NCBI GenBank assembly: GCA_050948905.1
Contig: JBMNES010000001.1
Location: forward strand, 744,001 to 808,000
Length of the DNA stretch: 64,000 nucleotides
Direction of reading: 5' to 3'
DNA from: DTKD01 sp050948905
GTDB taxonomy: Bacteria > Armatimonadota > UBA5829
Each line of letters begins with the position of its first letter. Positions within the stretch are counted from its first letter, which is position 1. A program made the position numbers and the translations under genes. Under the pieces are notes generated by a model. The model made no database searches. It was not told where the DNA came from and worked only from the letters and a program-made list of their open reading frames with translations. Below, one piece after another: positions 48,781-56,309 of the stretch.

Positions 48781-50361
48781 CTACTCGATTTTGGGATTTT
48801 CGCCGGTCTTGTCAGGCTTGCCGTCGATTTTATCCTGCAGCTTCTGCACGCTTTCGAGTACCTCTTTTGGCGGGTTCAGCGCGCGGATTTTGTTGAGGGT
48901 TTCGGTTGCTTCCTCTTTTTTGCCGATATCCAGCAAAAACGAGGCGAGGGTTATTAGCGAATCCGGGTTTTTGGGTTGTTTTTCCGCCAGAGTTCTATAA
49001 GCTTTCTCGGCATTGGTTTTGTCGCCGGCTTCTTCGTAGGTGGCTCCCAAAGCATACCAGGCTTCTCCCCACGCAGGGGCCATTTTTATCGCCTCGCCGA
49101 TTGCCTTTATGGCAGCGGGGTAGTCTTTGCGGCTCTTTTCCACCTTGCCGACCATCAATTCGGCGGCAGCGCTGTTCGGGGTCAGAATCGTTGCCTTTTT
49201 TGCATAGGATAGCGCTTTATCAAGGGTCTTCTCATCGCTCAAATAAAAACTCGCCAGCGCCACCACCGGCCGGGGGTCGTTAGGGAATTCTTCCTCAGCC
49301 TTAAGCAACTCCTTTTCGGCTTCAGCGGTCTTTTTTAGAGCCACCAACGCCAGAGCGCGATTGCATCTAAGATTCGGCAGCTTAGGATCAAGCGCGCCAG
49401 CCTCATCGAAGGTTTTCAACGCCTCCTCCGCTTTGCCCGCGCCAAGCCTGGCAACCCCCAAGCTCATCCGAGCCTGGGCGTCTTTGGGCAGCAATTTGAC
49501 CAACACAGCAGCCGCATTGAGCGCACGTTCCGGCTTTGACGCCCCAATGGCTGTGTATATCTGGGCCTGCAACTGAAACGCCTCGGAGGCTCCAGACGGC
49601 TTTGAGACCGTGGGGCTGGGAGGGTCGTAGAGCGTTTGGGTGCTGATTCCGGCATCCCCGCAAAATCGAGCTATCTCAGGAGCCATCGCACATCGTCCAT
49701 ATACGATGTCCTCGCGGCCGCCCGTCACCACCAGCTTGCTCACGTATACGCCCATAACGATGCCGTCGCGGGCAAGCATCGAGCCATTGGGCACGGGCGC
49801 CGAAGGGCTGACCCCGCTGATAAACGCCCATTTATACTTACCAATATCGGTGATAAACGCCTTTTTTGCGCTCCACTGTTCCACTCCGAGTCTCGGCTGG
49901 CTGCCGGATTTGATCAGAGCGATCCCCAAAATATCGGTCGGCCAAGCCCCGCCAACAATCTCTCCGCTGGAGAGCTGTCCTAATGTGCCGGATACAGCCT
50001 TGGAAAAATCTGCGATTTTGGCTAAAGGAGCTGCCGGCAGGCCAGCCACCGGCAGCTTCAGAATAGCAATGTTAAGTTCTTTATTAGCGGTTTTAAGCTC
50101 ACATTCGTAAGCCTGGCCCGTATATGCGCTTATGAACAGCGGATGTCTGATAGTTTGAGAAGTCTCAGGGCCTATAGCCTCGGTGATGGAGTCGTTGGTT
50201 GTGATAACCCAGCTTCCATCACCGACAACGAAACACGAGCTTGTCCAGCTCGACATATCCCCAAACACACGCACCACTCCCGCACAATCGGCAAGATCGG
50301 CCGCAGTCACCATAACTCCGGTCACCGCAACAATTACCAACGCAAAGAATAGTGCTCTCAT
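48781..50361 (-). CDS. Secreted degenerate trypsin-like domain fused to TPR repeats
   Basis: A 526-residue protein with a signal peptide (about 1-21), a trypsin-fold region (about 28-245) and about six TPR units (about 265-505), with a charged tail. The fold is suggested by the S-C-F-V-V-G-D-G-S-W-V-I-T-T strand order. The catalytic residues look lost: the T-A-A-H position reads T-T-N-D (54-57), the D-I-A-V-L position reads N-I-A-I-L (Asn97), while a serine remains in N-G-S-M (Ser194). It therefore probably binds peptides without cleaving them, a pseudoprotease scaffold. It ends just before the ATP-grasp-like gene region and is transcribed away from the fusion amidase gene's 3' end, 53 bases apart. 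Confidence 0.7.
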   Translation of the reverse strand: MRALFFALVIVAVTGVMVTAADLADCAGVVRVFGDMSSWTSSCFVVGDGSWVITTNDSITEAIGPETSQTIRHPLFISAYTGQAYECELKTANKELNIAILKLPVAGLPAAPLAKIADFSKAVSGTLGQLSSGEIVGGAWPTDILGIALIKSGSQPRLGVEQWSAKKAFITDIGKYKWAFISGVSPSAPVPNGSMLARDGIVMGVYVSKLVVTGGREDIVYGRCAMAPEIARFCGDAGISTQTLYDPPSPTVSKPSGASEAFQLQAQIYTAIGASKPERALNAAAVLVKLLPKDAQARMSLGVARLGAGKAEEALKTFDEAGALDPKLPNLRCNRALALVALKKTAEAEKELLKAEEEFPNDPRPVVALASFYLSDEKTLDKALSYAKKATILTPNSAAAELMVGKVEKSRKDYPAAIKAIGEAIKMAPAWGEAWYALGATYEEAGDKTNAEKAYRTLAEKQPKNPDSLITLASFLLDIGKKEEATETLNKIRALNPPKEVLESVQKLQDKIDGKPDKTGENPKIE

Positions 50362-50414
50362 AACCAGACCTCCACCGGTAATACGGTTATACGTGCGTTC
50401 TTGTGCCCTTCAGG

Positions 50415-52244
50415 TTATTCTCCGAAGAAGTACTTCAGTATACCCCTGGCCGCCGCAGCAGCCATTATATCCTGACATATCGGATCCTTAAGCATCTCCC
50501 GCTCCTTGGGGTTGGTGTGGAACAGGTACTCCGTCAGCGCGCCCTGACACCCGGCTTCGTGCAGCACCCACAGTCGGGACCAGTGCGTGCGGGCACCCCT
50601 GTTGAGCAGGTCCGGGTAGAATGTGCTCTTCATGGCTGCAGCCAGCTCGCTCTGGACAAGTTCGCCCAGCCGCTTGCCATCCTCGCCGTGATAGAACGTC
50701 CACGAGCCTGCGCCGGGATCGCTGGTGCCGGTGGCATCTGAGTGAAACGCGTAGAGAATATCGCAGCCCAGAGCGCGTGTCAGGTCGGTCTCCCCACGAA
50801 GTGTGGTGCGTTGAGTTTGAGTGTTGCGGCTCATAAACGCGTCCACCCGGCCATCCGCCTGAAGGATCTTCTGAACCTTCTCAGCGATGAGATACATATT
50901 CATCCCTTCGTTGTAGAGCTCTTTCTTGTCTTTATCGAATATCTGATTGGCGAACTGATTGGACGGGTTAAGCATAATCCTCGGTCGGAAATACAGCTTG
51001 TCCTCCCAGCCTTTGACAGGGAAGTCATTGACCGTGTCGATTCGCACCAACTTGCCGTCTCCCGGCTCGAATGTCGTTGTCCATACCCAGTCTTCGCCCT
51101 GGTTTAGCAGAGTGGTCGATTTTTCCTGACCAGATACAGGGCTGACCTCAAAGAGGTTAACCTGTTGTGAGAACGTTATAGCCGCCCTGGCTTTTTGGGT
51201 CAGGCTGCGGTTTACGATCATCGCATAGCGATGTCCATCATCGGAGTTGAATTGTCCGACGACGAACTCCCCACCCTGTGCGCTTTTAATAAGCCCATCC
51301 TGCGGAAGCGGTTTGCAATCGGCCGGCAGTTTGCCTGTGTGATAAACAGCCACCGTATTCAACTTCAAAAGTGTCGGGCCGAGCTTTCTGACCTCGCCGT
51401 TGACCTTCTTTGCCAGCTCATACTTAGCCGTGCGCTTTCCATCGGCTCCGATTATCGCATCACCATATTCGGCGGTCGGCGTGTTGTAGGTGAAGTAAGT
51501 AAGTCCACGGGCGCCGTAGGCAAGCGCGGTAAAGACCTGCCAGCGCAGATCTGCCTCGTTGATATCCTTATAAGGCCCGTGCGGCACAGACAGCAGGGTG
51601 TAAATGAACGGGATTTTATGTTTGATAGACTGCCGGCGCACTATCTCCAAATTCGTGAAATAATCGGGCCTCACACTGCCGTCGGCCATGAGAGCGTAGT
51701 GATCGAAACTGAGCATCCTGGGCTTAACAACTTTGCAATATTCGTCGACGTGCTGTTCGTAGGTCCAGTTGCCAAGCGCATTCTTATCAGCGTAAGTCGG
51801 GAACAGGTTGCCCAGCGGGGTGTGGGCGGGGTCTTTTTCCAAAAGATATGCGTTGATCCCCGCGAGTCGAGGGAACATTCTGGAGTTCGGTTCATCCATC
51901 GTATGATAACCCCAGAGTGCAGGGTGTTTAGAATAGTCTTTGATCGCCGCATCAAGGGCCTCGGTGGGAGTATCCCTGGTGGGGCCAGGGGCGGTGCGCG
52001 GGTCACAAATCAGTGCTTTGATGCCATTTGCAGCACACATATCCAACGCTTTAAGGTTCTTTTCAGCGCTGCCCAGGCCGATCATGCTGACAGTAAAATT
52101 AGCTTCGGCGACCTCGGCGAAACTTTCGTTTTTAAGCTCCGTCGGGCCACACCAATGGTTGATAAAGAACTCCTCCGATGCTTTGGCGCTGGTGGTGGTC
52201 ATAAGCGTGACCATAATCAGCGCAAACAAGGCTTCTTTCATCAC
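50415..52244 (-). CDS. Secreted clan-A glycosidase-like domain fused to an Amidase_3-like domain
   Basis: A 609-residue exported protein (signal peptide 1-20). Residues about 25-310 resemble a TIM-barrel glycosidase of clan A (G-Y-H-T-M-D-E-P-N, Glu118 as possible acid/base), about 320-405 a beta domain, and about 415-605 an N-acetylmuramoyl-L-alanine amidase of the Amidase_3 type: Y-N-E-G-M-N-M-Y-L-I-A-E (Glu446), L-Y-A-F-H-S-D (His501) and G-A-L-T-E-Y-L-F (Glu572) fit the zinc and catalytic positions. The first zinc ligand, normally in D-P-G-H-G-G, is replaced by N-P-S-N-Q (426-430). It may cut peptidoglycan from two directions, or the amidase half may be altered. It has no obvious operon partner. 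Confidence 0.72.
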   Translation of the reverse strand: MMKEALFALIMVTLMTTTSAKASEEFFINHWCGPTELKNESFAEVAEANFTVSMIGLGSAEKNLKALDMCAANGIKALICDPRTAPGPTRDTPTEALDAAIKDYSKHPALWGYHTMDEPNSRMFPRLAGINAYLLEKDPAHTPLGNLFPTYADKNALGNWTYEQHVDEYCKVVKPRMLSFDHYALMADGSVRPDYFTNLEIVRRQSIKHKIPFIYTLLSVPHGPYKDINEADLRWQVFTALAYGARGLTYFTYNTPTAEYGDAIIGADGKRTAKYELAKKVNGEVRKLGPTLLKLNTVAVYHTGKLPADCKPLPQDGLIKSAQGGEFVVGQFNSDDGHRYAMIVNRSLTQKARAAITFSQQVNLFEVSPVSGQEKSTTLLNQGEDWVWTTTFEPGDGKLVRIDTVNDFPVKGWEDKLYFRPRIMLNPSNQFANQIFDKDKKELYNEGMNMYLIAEKVQKILQADGRVDAFMSRNTQTQRTTLRGETDLTRALGCDILYAFHSDATGTSDPGAGSWTFYHGEDGKRLGELVQSELAAAMKSTFYPDLLNRGARTHWSRLWVLHEAGCQGALTEYLFHTNPKEREMLKDPICQDIMAAAAARGILKYFFGE

Positions 52245-52429
52245 GGTCCCCTTTCAAAACTCCTGTCTCAATACAAGTGCATTAAGCTGCATCTTTCGTA
52301 AAGCACAGCCGTAATGAGCCTACCACCTGGGTATTGATCACGTCAAGCAAATAAGATCGAAGAAATCCGATTGGGCAAGCAGCTATGGTATGTCACTGTT
52401 CTTGTTTATGAGTAAATCCTATGTTACTT

Positions 52430-52470
52430 CACTTTACATGCCCCCATAATCATGGTATAAATGTAAAGTG
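52430..52470 (+). promoter_or_regulatory. Promoter with 10-bp inverted-repeat operator upstream of the Xre-ImmA gene
   Basis: CACTTTACAT (52430-52439) and ATGTAAAGTG (52461-52470) form a perfect inverted repeat with a 21-base spacer. Within it, TTTACA (52433-52438) and TATAAA (52456-52461) make a 17-base-spaced sigma70 promoter. Arms overlap the -35 and the -10/start, as in autorepressed antitoxin operons. Confidence 0.75.
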
Positions 52471-52481
52471 GAGGGAGTGAA

Positions 52482-53558
52482 ATGCTAGGACAACGAATCA
52501 AGCAAATAAGAATGGCAAAAGGGCTATCACAGCAAACACTCGCAGAGAAGACGGGTTGTGTGACCAAACAAGCAATTTCTAACTATGAGACCGACAAAAA
52601 CACGCCTAGCTCGCCGGTCTTGATTGCGATTGCTGACGCTTTAGACACCTCTGTAAGCGCCTTGTTCCAGAGAATAAGCGTGACGCTGGGAGAACCGGCA
52701 TATCGAAAACGCTCAAGTATGGGAATGACAGAGAAGCGAGCATTGCAAAATCACGTAGCTCTTCAAGTGGAGCACCACTTGGAAGCGGAGGCGATTTTCT
52801 CGATCAATGCTCACGAGCCACTTGAATTGCCTGATTCCGTAATTAAACCTCTTCAGGATGTATCCGACGCCGAAAACCGTGCGGAAGAATTGAGGAAACA
52901 TTGGGAATTGGCGGATCACCCCATCAAGAACCTGGTGGAGTTACTTGAGGACAAAGGGATCCTGGTTGTTTGCGTGAAAGATTTTAATAATTTCGATGGA
53001 TGCACATACCCTGATTCGGAAATACCAATAGTCGTGGTTAACGAAGACAGGCCCGGTGACCGTTTCCGATTCGACCTTGCGCACGAGTTGGCGCATCTGG
53101 TTCTGCGCTTTCCTGAAGATTGGGATAAAAAGCAGCAGGAGACAGCCGCTCACCGGTTTGCGGCAGCGTTTCTTGTACCAGCCAGCGCAGCTATGGCTGA
53201 GCTTGTCAACAACAAGAAGCGCCCACGAATCACCGGGTTGGAATTAAACGATCTGAAGCTCAAGTACGGTATGAGCATCCAGGCTTGGTACTATAGAGCT
53301 AAAGACCTTGGAATAATTAGTGAAAATGCATTTGACAACTTCTGGAAGTCGTTAAATGCAAAAGGCCTGACAAAGCAGGAATTGGGGGATCCATACCCGC
53401 TTGAAACTACGTCAAGGCATAGGCGGCTTGTTGCGAGAGCTTATGCGGACGGAAGAATATCAGAGTCTCGTGCAGCAGAGTTGCTGGGCGTGTCAGTATC
53501 AGATTTACATTGTATACTGATGGATGGTTTGGGCGACGTTCAAGTTGATGTTGCCTGA
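52482..53558 (+). CDS. Xre-family HTH regulator fused to ImmA/IrrE-type metallopeptidase domain
   Basis: A 358-residue protein with an N-terminal Xre HTH (about 4-62, M-A-K-G-L-S-Q-Q-T-L-A-E-K and S-N-Y-E-T-D-K-N-T-P) and a COG2856 metalloprotease domain with H-E-L-A-H (201-205) followed by E-T-A-A-H-R-F-A-A-A-F-L-V-P. Such Xre-COG2856 proteins act as antitoxins or as regulators cleaved or cleaving repressors under stress. The C-terminus has a short region with another helical motif (S-R-A-A-E-L-L-G-V-S). ATG follows GGAGGGAG. The PIN-type gene starts 43 bases later on the same strand, and an inverted-repeat promoter lies upstream, all as in type II toxin-antitoxin modules. The GC content is lower than in neighbours. 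Confidence 0.85.
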   Translation: MLGQRIKQIRMAKGLSQQTLAEKTGCVTKQAISNYETDKNTPSSPVLIAIADALDTSVSALFQRISVTLGEPAYRKRSSMGMTEKRALQNHVALQVEHHLEAEAIFSINAHEPLELPDSVIKPLQDVSDAENRAEELRKHWELADHPIKNLVELLEDKGILVVCVKDFNNFDGCTYPDSEIPIVVVNEDRPGDRFRFDLAHELAHLVLRFPEDWDKKQQETAAHRFAAAFLVPASAAMAELVNNKKRPRITGLELNDLKLKYGMSIQAWYYRAKDLGIISENAFDNFWKSLNAKGLTKQELGDPYPLETTSRHRRLVARAYADGRISESRAAELLGVSVSDLHCILMDGLGDVQVDVA

Positions 53559-53600
53559 TAGCATAGTTTAGTTTCAGAGTGAGGGCAAGGGGACGCTATC

Positions 53601-54140
53601 TTGGTGGAGCGCAAGGATGGGCTCGTGGGAAGTGACGCTGCAAACGGCATTGCATTGGACTCCGTTTTCATATTCGATTTCGAAGCCGCTCAAGTTCTTG
53701 CCCAGATATTCTATCTTGAGTATCGTTGGATAGTGACGGACCTCATTGAGAAGGAATTAAAGACACCGAACGTGCCCGTTCTTAAGCAAATGGGCCTGAA
53801 CGTGGAGTCGCTGACTAGTGCTCAAGTAAGGGACATAGCCGCCTTGGCAAAGTGCTATATCGGGCCATCTGTGCAGGATCTCTCATGTCTGGTATGTGCA
53901 AGGGATAATAATATTCCACTCGTTACGAGAGATTCCGCTCTGCGAAAGGCCGCCCGCAAAGAAGGTGTCCGGGTTCTGGACACGCACGATGTGATGGTCG
54001 AACTCGTAGAAAAGAAGATACTTAACCCGCAAGAGGCGGCCGATGCCTTGGAGGTGGTTCAGAACCGACTGCGGGCCCCGCGCAGCGATTGGACAAAATT
54101 AATAAATAGCTGGCGAAGGCAGACGTCACCCGAGAAATAA
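53601..54140 (+). CDS. PIN-like (DUF3368-type) nuclease, putative toxin
   Basis: A 179-residue protein with PIN-domain logic: an early Asp (A-L-D-S-V-F-I-F-D), an acidic residue after a beta strand (T-D-L-I-E-K-E-L), and the late A-R-D-N-N-I-P-L-V-T-R-D-S-A-L-R-K-A motif, giving the acidic site of Mg-dependent RNases. Known PIN toxins cut tRNA, rRNA or mRNA. A C-terminal helical extension (N-P-Q-E-A-A-D-A-L-E-V-V) is present. TTG at 53601 after AAGGGGA is used; GTG at 53604 is the alternative. It is the partner of the Xre-ImmA gene. Toxicity is inferred from context; no RNase activity is shown. Confidence 0.72.
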   Translation: MVERKDGLVGSDAANGIALDSVFIFDFEAAQVLAQIFYLEYRWIVTDLIEKELKTPNVPVLKQMGLNVESLTSAQVRDIAALAKCYIGPSVQDLSCLVCARDNNIPLVTRDSALRKAARKEGVRVLDTHDVMVELVEKKILNPQEAADALEVVQNRLRAPRSDWTKLINSWRRQTSPEK

Positions 54141-54141
54141 G

Positions 54142-54185
54142 GCCGCTCATCAACCTACCTCAACCAGCCTCCGGCGCGGCTTTTG
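54142..54185 (+). terminator. Weak terminator-like hairpin after the PIN gene
   Basis: GCCGC pairs with GCGGC, followed by TTTT. The loop is long (about 28 bases), so this call is weak. Confidence 0.35.
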
Positions 54186-54187
54186 TG

Positions 54188-54215
54188 TTGACATTGTCAC
54201 AGATGGTGGTATACT
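54188..54215 (+). promoter_or_regulatory. Sigma70-type promoter for the NPYG-repeat gene
   Basis: TTGACA (54188-54193) and TATACT (54210-54215), 16-base spacing. Transcription would begin about 60-70 bases before the ATG at 54288. Confidence 0.75.
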
Positions 54216-54287
54216 TCAAATGAATCTGCATATTTGCTAAACAGGCTGTTACAGTCCAGCTTTGTGTTTGACGGAGGGAGAGAGGTC

Positions 54288-54869
54288 ATGTCACGGTGTT
54301 TAGTCGTATTGTCGGGTGCGTTTTTGATATTTGCCATACTTTGCCCTGCAGTATGCTTCGCACAGAGCGCCTCGTCGAATACCAGCAGCATTTCCAAACC
54401 GGTCATTTATCGCACCAGTTCGTGGACATCTTCGCCATTCGGAAGATCGACATATTCCAGCAGCCTGCCTGATCAATCGGCCAATTCGGTTTATCTGGGC
54501 AGATTTTCCGAGAACAAATATGACTCAGACAGCATATCTAATAAGTATGGCCGGTATGGAAACCCTTACGGAAATACCGTGACCAATCCATACAGCCCGT
54601 ATGGAAATAGATTTAGCAGCACGTCGATCTCAAACAGATATACTACTGACGCGCCGAAAATCTACGCAGAAGACGGGACATATCTCGGCAAGCTATCGGC
54701 AAATAAATATGACCCGGAGAGCATCTCCAATCCCTATGGCCCATACGGCAGCAAATATGGCAACAATCTGATGAATCCATACAGCACCTATGGCAGCAAA
54801 TATAGCTCTCAAAGCTGGAGAAACCCCTACGCCACCAACGCGCCGAAGATTTACTATGAGAAGAAGTGA
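54288..54869 (+). CDS. Secreted NPYG/YLGKLSxNKYDPxSISNPYG repeat protein
   Basis: A 193-residue exported protein (signal peptide about 1-26, ending C-F-A-Q). The rest is short Tyr-, Asn-, Ser- and Gly-rich repeats: units of the form G-x-F/L-S-x-N-K-Y-D-x-x-S-I-S-N-x-Y-G followed by N-P-Y-G or N-P-Y-S-x-Y-G-x units, and two copies of A-P-K-I-Y. Similar repeat peptides occur as uncharacterised proteins in unrelated bacteria, as far as I recall. Function is unknown; surface adhesion or matrix binding is possible. ATG at 54288 follows GGAGGGAG; the reading frame open from 54234 begins within the leader. A strong promoter precedes it. Confidence 0.8.
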   Translation: MSRCLVVLSGAFLIFAILCPAVCFAQSASSNTSSISKPVIYRTSSWTSSPFGRSTYSSSLPDQSANSVYLGRFSENKYDSDSISNKYGRYGNPYGNTVTNPYSPYGNRFSSTSISNRYTTDAPKIYAEDGTYLGKLSANKYDPESISNPYGPYGSKYGNNLMNPYSTYGSKYSSQSWRNPYATNAPKIYYEKK

Positions 54870-54935
54870 AGGATGTATCTACGCCACGTCGCGTGGGCGA
54901 TGCCTGCAGTATCAAAATAGGCCCGATTTGCTACC

Positions 54936-55862
54936 CTATTGAGACTTTGACATTAGTTTCTCGTAAGCTGCCAGAAGATCATCTCTAGTCTTCACTTCAT
55001 CGTAGCCTTCCCTGCGGACTTCTCGGGTAGAGATATCATTTTTTACTCTTCTTAAGAATTCTCGGAAATCGGGGTTTATCGTTAGCTTGTTCACAGTTTC
55101 CCAATCTATATAATCCTTCGACTGGGCTGGCAGGAGAATCTCTGTGGAGTCAGGATCTGCAATATCCAGGCCAATAACGCCTATTCCGAATGCTGCTGAC
55201 AGGCGTTTAAGTTCAGTTCGAAAATCATCATTTCTGTCTATTTCGGCTGCAACCAAATAACCTTCGTTGGCCCAAGATGAGTTCGACACAGCTTGAAAGA
55301 AAGCTTCTCTCAGATTTGAGAAGTTGAGCTCGCGTTTAAGCTCAAATGAGAACATTCGTATAGTGGGGTACCCAAAAAATGAGCTTACTTCCACCACCTC
55401 GTCTTTCCAATCTTGAAACGAGAAATAGCATCCCACAGCATCCGGATGTACCCACTCTCCGAACTCTTTTTTTTCTGATCGCTGGGCTGAAACAGTCTTA
55501 ATATGAGCTTTGAGATAGTTGTACCCATAATAGACCAGGAACGGATGCAAATCCTTTTCTAAGTAACTCGGCTTTGACCGTAGTTCCACATTAAATATGG
55601 CATCAGTATTATCCAGACAACGATCTCTCAAGAAGAAGCGTTTCGGCCGCTCGTCCGTAGCAGCAAATGCGCTGTTTGGGTTATCTCGTACTTCCACATA
55701 GAGCCGTGCCCCGATCGATTGCCCAGGCGTTTTGCCTTGTGACTCGACTAATTGATCGTAACCTTTAATCACCGCCGTCTCCCATATCTCTTGTGGTGAC
55801 AGGGCTCGCTTCTCTTCTGTAAGGATTTTTTGAGCAAGCTGCAAAAAAGTCAGTTTGGACAA
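54936..55862 (-). CDS. HARE-HTH domain protein of the COG2958 type
   Basis: A 308-residue protein beginning with a HARE-type winged helix (about 1-75: L-T-F-L-Q-L-A-Q-K-I-L, A-L-S-P-Q-E-I-W-E, the basic F-F-L-R-D). The remainder resembles COG2958/HrgA-like proteins with a nuclease-like fold of unknown activity (L-H-P-F-L-V-Y-Y-G-Y, F-S-F-E-L-K-R-E-L). Members often accompany restriction or defence genes. It is probably DNA-binding; a nuclease role is a guess. TTG at 55862 with GAGAGGG seven bases upstream is used; an ATG at 55895 would add 11 residues. Codon and base composition look markedly AT-richer than the flanking genes (one 60-base line is about 37% GC), suggesting transfer. Confidence 0.7.
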   Translation of the reverse strand: MSKLTFLQLAQKILTEEKRALSPQEIWETAVIKGYDQLVESQGKTPGQSIGARLYVEVRDNPNSAFAATDERPKRFFLRDRCLDNTDAIFNVELRSKPSYLEKDLHPFLVYYGYNYLKAHIKTVSAQRSEKKEFGEWVHPDAVGCYFSFQDWKDEVVEVSSFFGYPTIRMFSFELKRELNFSNLREAFFQAVSNSSWANEGYLVAAEIDRNDDFRTELKRLSAAFGIGVIGLDIADPDSTEILLPAQSKDYIDWETVNKLTINPDFREFLRRVKNDISTREVRREGYDEVKTRDDLLAAYEKLMSKSQ

Positions 55863-56084
55863 GTGTGCACCCTCTCTCGTTGATCTGCCAATCATCTGAA
55901 ATCGGGCCGGAATCTGGCGGGCAACGAGTACTGCTTAATTTGGCACTTACTTGCCCACCGGCGGCCGATGTGGTGATTATATCAAAATGCTGGGCAGCTT
56001 TCTACACACTATACCTCATCCGTGACTATGCGGTATGCGAAAGCTGGTGAGCGCGTTAGATGTCAAACATTTGAGGAAAGTAAA

Positions 56085-56160
56085 TGGCTGCCGACCTAGG
56101 GCTTGAACCTAGAACCTTCTGATCCAGAGTCAGACGCTCTGCCAGTTGAGCTAGTCGGCA
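56085..56160 (-). tRNA. tRNA-Gln (anticodon CTG)
   Basis: Read on the minus strand, the acceptor stem TGCCGAC pairs with GTCGGCA, the anticodon arm is TCTGA-CTCTGGA-TCAGA with anticodon CTG for CAG codons, and the T arm is CTAGG-TTCAAGC-CCTAG. Discriminator G and a CCA end are encoded. Length is 76 with CCA. Confidence 0.95.
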
Positions 56161-56171
56161 GCGTGCAAAAT

Positions 56172-56201
56172 AATTTACCACGCTGCGGCGATTATTGTCA
56201 A
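56172..56201 (-). promoter_or_regulatory. Consensus promoter for tRNA-Gln
   Basis: On the minus strand TTGACA (plus coordinates 56196-56201) and TAAATT (56172-56177) are 18 bases apart and about 12 bases before the tRNA. Confidence 0.8.
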
Positions 56202-56309
56202 GCAAAAAGGCTATTTTGAGATGCCAGGTTCAACCCAGCAAAGGGAAGTTGGGAGTGATTCTAGAATTATTTAATGTTAATTGAACCTCGATACTTCGGG
56301 AGGATGTGT

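Noticed and set aside
51195..52301. 368-residue plus-strand ORF antisense to the amidase fusion
   Set aside because: No ribosome site or domain; the minus frame has a signal peptide and family motifs.
52245..56160. Prophage or integrative element
   Set aside because: No integrase, structural, terminase or lysis genes and no att repeat seen; only the regulatory pair, a surface protein and the HARE protein.
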